9,658 nt of DNA, from assembly GCA_049589355.1 (NCBI GenBank), contig JBAWAP010000373.1, forward strand, positions 1 through 9,658, in the 5' to 3' direction. Positions 4,892 to 9,658 of this stretch are shown here, piece after piece. Source of the DNA: JBAWAP01 sp049589355 (lineage in GTDB: Bacteria > Chloroflexota > Anaerolineae > VGOG01). Made by a program: the position numbers and the translations under genes. Each line of letters begins with the position of its first letter. The stretch's first letter is position 1. A model generated the notes under the pieces. The model was not told the origin of the DNA. It was given only the letters and a program-made list of their open reading frames with translations, and searched no databases.

Positions 4892-5154
4892 GAATAGCGT
4901 TTGAAACGAGTTTTGCGCGGGACTTAAAGCGTGTCAAAGATGAACAGTTGTTGCGGCGTGTCGAACAAGTGATTGGGGAAATCAAAGCGGCAACTGAACT
5001 GAGTGACATCAAGTGCCTGAGCAAGCTGAAGGGCTATGACACTTTCTACCGTATCCGCTTGGGAGATTATCGGATAGGGATTGAGGTGCTTGAAGACAAA
5101 GTGATTCTGGTGAGAATTTTACATCGCAAGGACATTTACAGACACTTCCCATAA
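4888..5154 (+). CDS. RelE/ParE-family toxin
   Basis: The 88-residue product with a GTG start overlaps the antitoxin stop by four bases, giving translational coupling. Family features: an N-terminal ETSFARDLKRVKDEQLLRRV helix, a central LSKLKGYDTFYRIRLGDYRIG strand pair (G-x-Y-R-I-R-x-G-D-Y-R), and a C-terminal ILVRILHRKDIYRHFP. This HR-KDIY-x-x-F-P ending is typical of RelE-superfamily toxins that cleave mRNA on the ribosome, or of their ParE gyrase-targeting relatives; sequence alone does not settle which. Length is standard and no key position is obviously lost, so it looks intact. Confidence 0.9.
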   Translation: MRIAFETSFARDLKRVKDEQLLRRVEQVIGEIKAATELSDIKCLSKLKGYDTFYRIRLGDYRIGIEVLEDKVILVRILHRKDIYRHFP

Positions 5155-5185
5155 GAGAGGGCAAGATAATCCAAGCCCAATTTCC

Positions 5186-5307
5186 CGATCCTCCACCGGG
5201 CTGTAGGTTTCACCCCCGCTGCGAGCACGCCACGCCTCGCTGTGCGGAGGAACCGCCGCTGGCACCGATGGAGATTGCGGCGGGCCATGAGGTCAACTGT
5301 TTCCTGT
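5186..5307 (+). repeat. Dispersed repeat R3 (copy 3 of 3)
   Basis: This is the longest copy, sharing its left edge with R2 and its right half with R1. Cores lie at 5206-5220 and 5246-5257. A GCGAG...CTCGC stem (5221-5240) and a short GCGG...CCGC stem can form in it. It lies in the 316-base gene-free stretch 5155-5470 between the toxin and hsdR. The rest of that stretch holds two small hairpins and a promoter, and I see no gene in it. Confidence 0.85.
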
Positions 5308-5321
5308 GCTCTTGAGAGAAG

Positions 5322-5368
5322 CTCCGTAAGGAGATTTACGCATAAACCCTCTGCCGGGGTGGTTATGC
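5322..5368 (+). promoter_or_regulatory. Tandem hairpins upstream of hsdR
   Basis: CTCC-GTAA-GGAG (5322-5333) forms a stem with a GNRA-type loop and competes with CGTAA...TTACG (5325-5340). Next, GCATAAACC (5340-5348) pairs with GGTTATGC (5361-5368) with one bulged A. No T-tract follows, so this is not a clear terminator. It lies before the promoter and would not be in the hsdR transcript if that promoter is used. Confidence 0.4.
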
Positions 5369-5393
5369 AGAAATTGGAAGCTAGACCATCAAC

Positions 5394-5421
5394 TTGCAGC
5401 AACGAGAATCCGTAGTATACT
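5394..5421 (+). promoter_or_regulatory. Putative promoter of the type I restriction-modification operon
   Basis: TTGCAG (5394-5399), a 16-base spacer and TATACT (5416-5421). The -10 box is good and the -35 only partial. It would give a leader of about 40 bases before the hsdR ATG at 5471, whose ribosome binding site is weak (only AGGA some 12 bases upstream and GAGA nearby). Confidence 0.45.
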
Positions 5422-5470
5422 TGGGCCATAGGGAGATTTCGGCATAGACAGATAGGACTACAGAGATAGC

Positions 5471-7993
5471 ATGCAAAAAGAAGCAAAAGCGAGAATCCTG
5501 ATCAACGACCTCCTCAGGCGGTCGGGTTGGCGATTCTTCGACGATCAGGACGGCCCAGCCAACATCATGCTCGAAACACACGTCAAGCTGAAAAAAAAGG
5601 CCCTCGACGAACTCGGCGACGATTTTGAAAAGACTGCCAGCGGCTTTGTTGACTATCTCCTGCTGGACGACCGCGGCTCCCCGGTGGCCGTTCTGGAGGC
5701 GAAAGCCGAGGAACACGATCCCCTCGTCGGCAAGGAGCAGGCCCGGAAGTACGCCCGCTCACAGGCCGTCCGCTTTGTCATCCTCTCCAACGGCAATCTG
5801 CACTACTTCTGGGACCTGGAGCAAGGCAACCCGTCCCTCATCACGGAGTTTCCAACGCCCGACTCCCTGGGCCACTTCCGCGCCTTCAAGCCGAACCCCG
5901 ACGGCCTGGTGAGCGAAAAGGTAGAAGCCGACTACATCGCGCTCACGCAGAATCCCAACTATCGCGACGATCCCCGCTGGAACGATCCGGCGCAGCGTGA
6001 AGCTTTCCTCAAAGAGACCGAGCTGAAATTCCTGCGACCTTACCAACGGCGGGCCATTGCCGCGCTCCAAAGCGCGGTCCGCAAGGGCCAAACGCGCTTC
6101 CTGTTCGAGATGGCCACTGGCACGGGCAAGACGCTGACTGCCGCCGCGGTGATCAAGCTCTTCATGCGCACCAGCAACGCCAGGCGCGTCCTGTTCCTGG
6201 TGGACCGCATCGAGCTGGAGAACCAGGCCTGGAAAGCCTTCGGCCGCGGCCTGAAGAGCGACTTCCGCACGGTGATCTACAAGGAGAATCGGGACGACTG
6301 GCGCAAGGCCGAGGTCGTGGTCACCACGGTGCAAAGCCTGCTGTTCAACAACAAGTACCGTAAGCTCTTCTCGCCGACCGACTTCGACCTGGTGATCTCT
6401 GACGAGGCGCACCGCTCCATCGGCGGCAATAGCCGGGCCGTGTTCGAGTACTTCATCGGCTACAAGCTTGGGCTGACGGCCACGCCGAAGGACTACCTCA
6501 AGCGGATTGACCCGGCCCGGATCAGCACGCGCGACCCGCGCGTGTGGGAGCGCCGGCAACTGCTGGACACGTACAAGACCTTCGGCTGCGAGAGCGGCGT
6601 CCCGACCTTCCGCTACAGCCTGATGGACGGGGTGCGCGAGGGCTATCTGCTCAACCCGGTCGTCGTGGATGCGCGGACCGAGATCACCACGGAGTTGTTG
6701 TCCGAAGCAGGCTATTCCGTCATGGTCGAGACCGAAGACGGCGAGCTGGTGGAACAAACTTACTTCGGACGGGACTTTGAAAAGGGCTTTTTCTCGGATG
6801 AGACCAATCGCGTCTTTTGCGAGACGTTTCTGAAACACGCCCTGCGCGATCCGCTGAGCGGCGAGATTGGCAAGAGCATCGTCTTCTGCGTGCGGCAGGA
6901 TCACGCCTTGCGGCTCGCCCAGACCCTGAACGAGCTGGCACACGCCCTGTACCCCGGCAAATATAACTCCGACTTCGCCGTCCAGGTGACGTCCGACGTG
7001 CAGGAGGCCCAGCAGATGGCCGTGAGCTTTGCCAACAACAACCTCAACGGGCACACCCGCTTCCTGGACGGGCACATCAGCGCCAAGACGCGCGTCTGTG
7101 TGACGTGCGGCATGATGACCACCGGGTACGACTGCGAGGACTTGTTGAACATCGTCCTGCTGCGCCCCGTCTTCTCGCCAACCGACTTTATCCAGATCAA
7201 GGGGCGCGGGACGCGCAAATACACCTTCCGCTTCGTCGAGCGGGAGGGCGGCCAGCTCCAGGAGCACGCCGTCGCCAAGGAGAAGTTCAAGCTGTTCGAC
7301 TTCTTCGCCAACTGCGAGTACTTCGAGGAGAAGTTCAACTACGACGAGGTGCTGGTGCTGCCGGCGTTGGGCCCCGGAAAGCGGGGGGACGGCCCTACGC
7401 TGCCTCTATCTGTTGGCGGGTATGAAAACGTGGGCCCGGACCCGCTGGCGCAGTACGTGGAGACGCCAGTTCCTGTTTACGGCATGAAGATTGACCGCAA
7501 GCTCTTCGAGAAGTTCGAGGAGCAGGTGAAGGCAGAGCCGGAGGTTCGGGAGCGCTACGCCCGCGGCGACGTCAAGGGCGCGGAAGAGGCGGTGATCGCC
7601 AAGCTGTTCAACAAGCCAGAGGATTTCTTCAACCTGGAGAAGCTGCGCAAGGCGGTCCAGGTTGACCGGCGGATCACGTTGCGGGAAATCCTGGCCAAGT
7701 CGTTCGGCGAGATTGACCGCTTCAAGACACGCGACGAGATGCTGGAAGAGGAGATCGCCAAGTTTGTCTCCATCCACAAGCCCGACGCCGCGGCCATGCC
7801 GGGCATCCGCCAGTTCTTCAAGGCCTACGTGACCGACGGTGGGCTGCGCGCCATCATTGAGTCACGCGAATTCCCCCGCCTGGCCGACAACCCGAAAGTG
7901 TCGCTGGACGACCTGAGCGCGCTGGGCGACTGGCGCGAGGTGATCCCGGAGTACGTGAAAGACTACGTGCCGCTGAACGCATTTCTGTCGTAG
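5471..7993 (+). CDS. hsdR: Type I restriction enzyme R subunit (HsdR), EcoEI-like
   Basis: The 840-residue product begins at the first start after an in-frame stop at 5453. The N-terminal nuclease domain shows D61 (GFVDYLL), E76-A-K78 and Q90-xxx-Y94, the PD-(D/E)xK set plus the QxxxY motif of HsdR proteins. The helicase/translocase core follows: Walker A ATGTGKT (215-221), DEAH (311-314), TATP (336-339) and QIKGRGTR (575-582). The C-terminal ~150 residues resemble the EcoEI_R_C domain that binds the methylase complex. Length fits EcoEI-type R subunits rather than the longer EcoKI type. HsdR uses ATP to translocate DNA from unmethylated recognition sites and cuts at a distance. The frame is intact with all motifs present, so it is probably functional. 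hsdM starts 10 bases after its stop. Confidence 0.95.
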   Translation: MQKEAKARILINDLLRRSGWRFFDDQDGPANIMLETHVKLKKKALDELGDDFEKTASGFVDYLLLDDRGSPVAVLEAKAEEHDPLVGKEQARKYARSQAVRFVILSNGNLHYFWDLEQGNPSLITEFPTPDSLGHFRAFKPNPDGLVSEKVEADYIALTQNPNYRDDPRWNDPAQREAFLKETELKFLRPYQRRAIAALQSAVRKGQTRFLFEMATGTGKTLTAAAVIKLFMRTSNARRVLFLVDRIELENQAWKAFGRGLKSDFRTVIYKENRDDWRKAEVVVTTVQSLLFNNKYRKLFSPTDFDLVISDEAHRSIGGNSRAVFEYFIGYKLGLTATPKDYLKRIDPARISTRDPRVWERRQLLDTYKTFGCESGVPTFRYSLMDGVREGYLLNPVVVDARTEITTELLSEAGYSVMVETEDGELVEQTYFGRDFEKGFFSDETNRVFCETFLKHALRDPLSGEIGKSIVFCVRQDHALRLAQTLNELAHALYPGKYNSDFAVQVTSDVQEAQQMAVSFANNNLNGHTRFLDGHISAKTRVCVTCGMMTTGYDCEDLLNIVLLRPVFSPTDFIQIKGRGTRKYTFRFVEREGGQLQEHAVAKEKFKLFDFFANCEYFEEKFNYDEVLVLPALGPGKRGDGPTLPLSVGGYENVGPDPLAQYVETPVPVYGMKIDRKLFEKFEEQVKAEPEVRERYARGDVKGAEEAVIAKLFNKPEDFFNLEKLRKAVQVDRRITLREILAKSFGEIDRFKTRDEMLEEEIAKFVSIHKPDAAAMPGIRQFFKAYVTDGGLRAIIESREFPRLADNPKVSLDDLSALGDWREVIPEYVKDYVPLNAFLS

Positions 7994-8003
7994 GTGACCA
8001 CCC

Positions 8004-9658
8004 ATGCTTGACGCCGAAACCAAAGCCCGCATTGACTCCGCCCGCGATATCCTGGTCGGCAAGGTGCCCGACCCGAAGTCACAGGTGGAGCAAATCACCA
8101 TCGCCCTGATCTACAAGTTCATGGACGACATGGACCGCCAGTCGGAGGAGCTGGGCGGGGTGGCGACGTTCTTCTCCGGCGAGTTCAAGAAGTACACCTG
8201 GAGCCGTCTGCTGGACATGAGCCTGGGCGGGCATGAGCGCCTGACGCTTTACGCCGATGGCATCTCAGTGATGGATCGCAACCCGAACATCCCCCAGCTC
8301 TTCCGGGACATCTTCAAGGGCGCGTTCCTGCCCTACCGCGACCCGGAGACGCTGAACCTGTTCCTCAAGGAGATCAACAGCTTCACCTACGAACACAGCG
8401 AGCGGCTGGGCGACGCCTTTGAGTACCTGCTGTCAGTGCTGGGCAGCCAGGGCGAGGCCGGCCAGTTCCGCACCCCGCGGCACATCATTGACTTTATCGT
8501 GCGCATCGTGGACCCGCAGAAGCACGAGACCATCCTCGACCCGGCCTGCGGCACCGCGGGCTTCCTGATCTCTGCCTACAAGCACATCCTGGCCAGTAAC
8601 AGCGACGAGCGGCCGGGCGACAAGCTCAGCGGCGACGAGCGGGCGCGGCTGATGGACAACTTCTGCGGCTACGACATCTCGCCCGACATGGTGCGCCTGT
8701 CGCGCGCCAACCTGTACCTGCACGGCTTCGCCAACCCGCGCATCCACGAGTACGACACCCTCACCAGCGAGGACCGCTGGGACGAGCGCTACGACGTGAT
8801 CATGGCCAACCCGCCGTTCATGTCGCCCAAGGGCGGCATCCGGCCGCACAACCGCTTCAGCATCAAGGCCAGGCGCAGCGAGGTGTTGTTCGTGGACTAC
8901 ATCGCCGAGCACCTGCACGTCAACGGCCGGGCCGGCGTGATCGTCCCGGAAGGCATCATCTTCCAGAGCCAGAACGCGTATAGGGCGCTGCGCAAGATGC
9001 TGGTGGAGGGCTATCTGTGGTGTGTCGTCAGTCTGCCGGGCGGCGTCTTCAACCCCTATTCCGGCGTCAAGACCAGCATCCTGCTGCTGGACAAGGGGCT
9101 GGCCAAGCGCACGGACGACATCCTGTTCGTCAAGGTCGAGGCCGACGGCTTCGACCTGGGCGCGCAACGCCGGCCGGGGGAGCGGGACGACCTGCCGGAG
9201 GCCGAGCGGGCCATCGAGGCATGGAAGGCCGGCAGCCGACTCGCGGTGGGCAGCATCGCCCATGCTGTCAGCCGCCAACGCATCCTGGAGTCCGCCGATG
9301 TGAACCTGTCGGGGGATCGGTACAAGGACAACGGCCTATCAGCCAAAATGAAGTGGCCGATGGTGAAGATTGAGGATATTGTCGAGGACTTGCAGGCTGG
9401 CTTTGCCTTCGGAGACGCAGGCGTCTCAGTAGAGGGGATACCGCACTTGCGCCCCATGAATATCTCTTCTAGCGGTGACTTGGTTTGGGAGGGAACCAAG
9501 TTCATTCCCCAATCTGAGATCGCTGATAAACAAGCGTACCTGCTGCGGAAGGGTGACGTGCTTTTCAACAACACAAATAGCAAGGAGCTTGTTGGGAAGA
9601 CTTGCTACATTGGTGAAAACGTAGAAGCGGTCTTCTCCAACCACATGACGCGTGTCCG
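8004..9658 (+). CDS. hsdM: Type I HsdM-HsdS fusion (N6-adenine methyltransferase plus target-recognition domain), 3' partial
   Basis: The frame is open from ATG 8004 to the window end (551 codons, no stop). The start is set by AGGTGA (7992-7997) overlapping the hsdR stop, 6 bases upstream. Residues 1-~135 form the helical N-terminal HsdM domain. The AdoMet motif is DPACGTAGF (179-187) and the adenine-methylation motif is NPPF (269-272). A normal HsdM tail runs to ~445. Instead of stopping it continues KWPMVKIEDIVED-x-QAGFAFG, RPMNIS, LLRKGDVLFNNTNS and FSNHMTRV, the typical layout of a type I specificity-subunit target-recognition domain. Thus M and S are one polypeptide, at least through the first recognition domain. 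Codon use shifts to lower GC after about 9380. Whether a second recognition domain or a further S gene follows cannot be seen. Confidence 0.93.
   Translation, partial: MLDAETKARIDSARDILVGKVPDPKSQVEQITIALIYKFMDDMDRQSEELGGVATFFSGEFKKYTWSRLLDMSLGGHERLTLYADGISVMDRNPNIPQLFRDIFKGAFLPYRDPETLNLFLKEINSFTYEHSERLGDAFEYLLSVLGSQGEAGQFRTPRHIIDFIVRIVDPQKHETILDPACGTAGFLISAYKHILASNSDERPGDKLSGDERARLMDNFCGYDISPDMVRLSRANLYLHGFANPRIHEYDTLTSEDRWDERYDVIMANPPFMSPKGGIRPHNRFSIKARRSEVLFVDYIAEHLHVNGRAGVIVPEGIIFQSQNAYRALRKMLVEGYLWCVVSLPGGVFNPYSGVKTSILLLDKGLAKRTDDILFVKVEADGFDLGAQRRPGERDDLPEAERAIEAWKAGSRLAVGSIAHAVSRQRILESADVNLSGDRYKDNGLSAKMKWPMVKIEDIVEDLQAGFAFGDAGVSVEGIPHLRPMNISSSGDLVWEGTKFIPQSEIADKQAYLLRKGDVLFNNTNSKELVGKTCYIGENVEAVFSNHMTRV

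Noticed and set aside
3385..5307. R1-R3 considered as a CRISPR array or as a composite transposon
   Set aside because: Only three copies hundreds of bases apart, no regular spacers, no terminal inverted repeats, target duplications or transposase.
5759..7267. 502-codon open frame on the minus strand opposite hsdR
   Set aside because: It mirrors a GC-rich coding strand, has low-complexity Ala/Val/Leu/Gly composition, and hsdR on the plus strand has all its motifs intact.
7370..7430. Gly/Pro-rich segment of hsdR considered as an inserted repeat
   Set aside because: The frame is intact and such a variable linker before the C-terminal domain is normal in EcoEI-like R subunits.
8433..9278. 281-codon open frame on the minus strand opposite hsdM
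   Set aside because: Shadow of the methylase codons; repetitive valine/alanine composition, no recognisable domain.

Overview
The window reads as accessory DNA from a moderately GC-rich bacterium. The lineage cannot be fixed from sequence alone. The style (short palindromic repeats read through inside ORFs, many small toxin/antitoxin-like pairs, an NYN nuclease, dispersed ~100-bp repeats) resembles Chloroflexota such as Anaerolineae or a similar environmental group, and that assignment is inference. No rRNA, tRNA, CRISPR array, transposase or integrase was found.

Layout. Positions 1-523: a small unidentified ORF carrying an in-frame palindromic repeat, followed by a 125-bp imperfect dyad that looks like an integron attC site. 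Positions 547-2392: an isoprenylcysteine/phospholipid methyltransferase-like membrane protein, then an ABC ATPase whose last ~58 residues appear to be the tail of a DUF4258 toxin-like protein, directly followed by the YgiT/MqsA-type zinc-finger protein that normally accompanies DUF4258. The expected ABC permease is absent, so this looks like a recombination scar. Positions 2473-3345: a compound dyad and a promoter, a small protein pair (an unnamed DUF4258-like family plus DUF2283), a 34-codon overlapping ORF, and a small hypothetical ORF ending in a strong dyad.

Positions 3385-5307 hold three same-direction copies of a ~80-120 bp repeat (R1, R2, R3) that separate gene modules. Between R1 and R2 lie a 49-residue acidic ORF and a convergent NYN-domain (PIN-like RNase) gene with its own promoter and a two-hairpin leader. 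Between R2 and R3 lies a toxin-antitoxin operon in which the antitoxin appears to be two antitoxin families joined end to end, followed by an overlapping RelE/ParE toxin.

Positions 5471-9658: a type I restriction-modification operon, with an EcoEI-like HsdR followed 10 bases later by an HsdM whose frame continues without a stop into an HsdS target-recognition domain (an M-S fusion, cut by the window end). Taken together, most of the right three quarters is a defence / toxin-antitoxin island. Its distinguishing trait is repeated domain-level joining (ABC-DUF4258, antitoxin-antitoxin, M-S) and repeat-bounded gene modules. No wholly new system can be proven from sequence alone; the best candidates are the R-repeat-bounded cassettes and the NYN gene with its structured leader.
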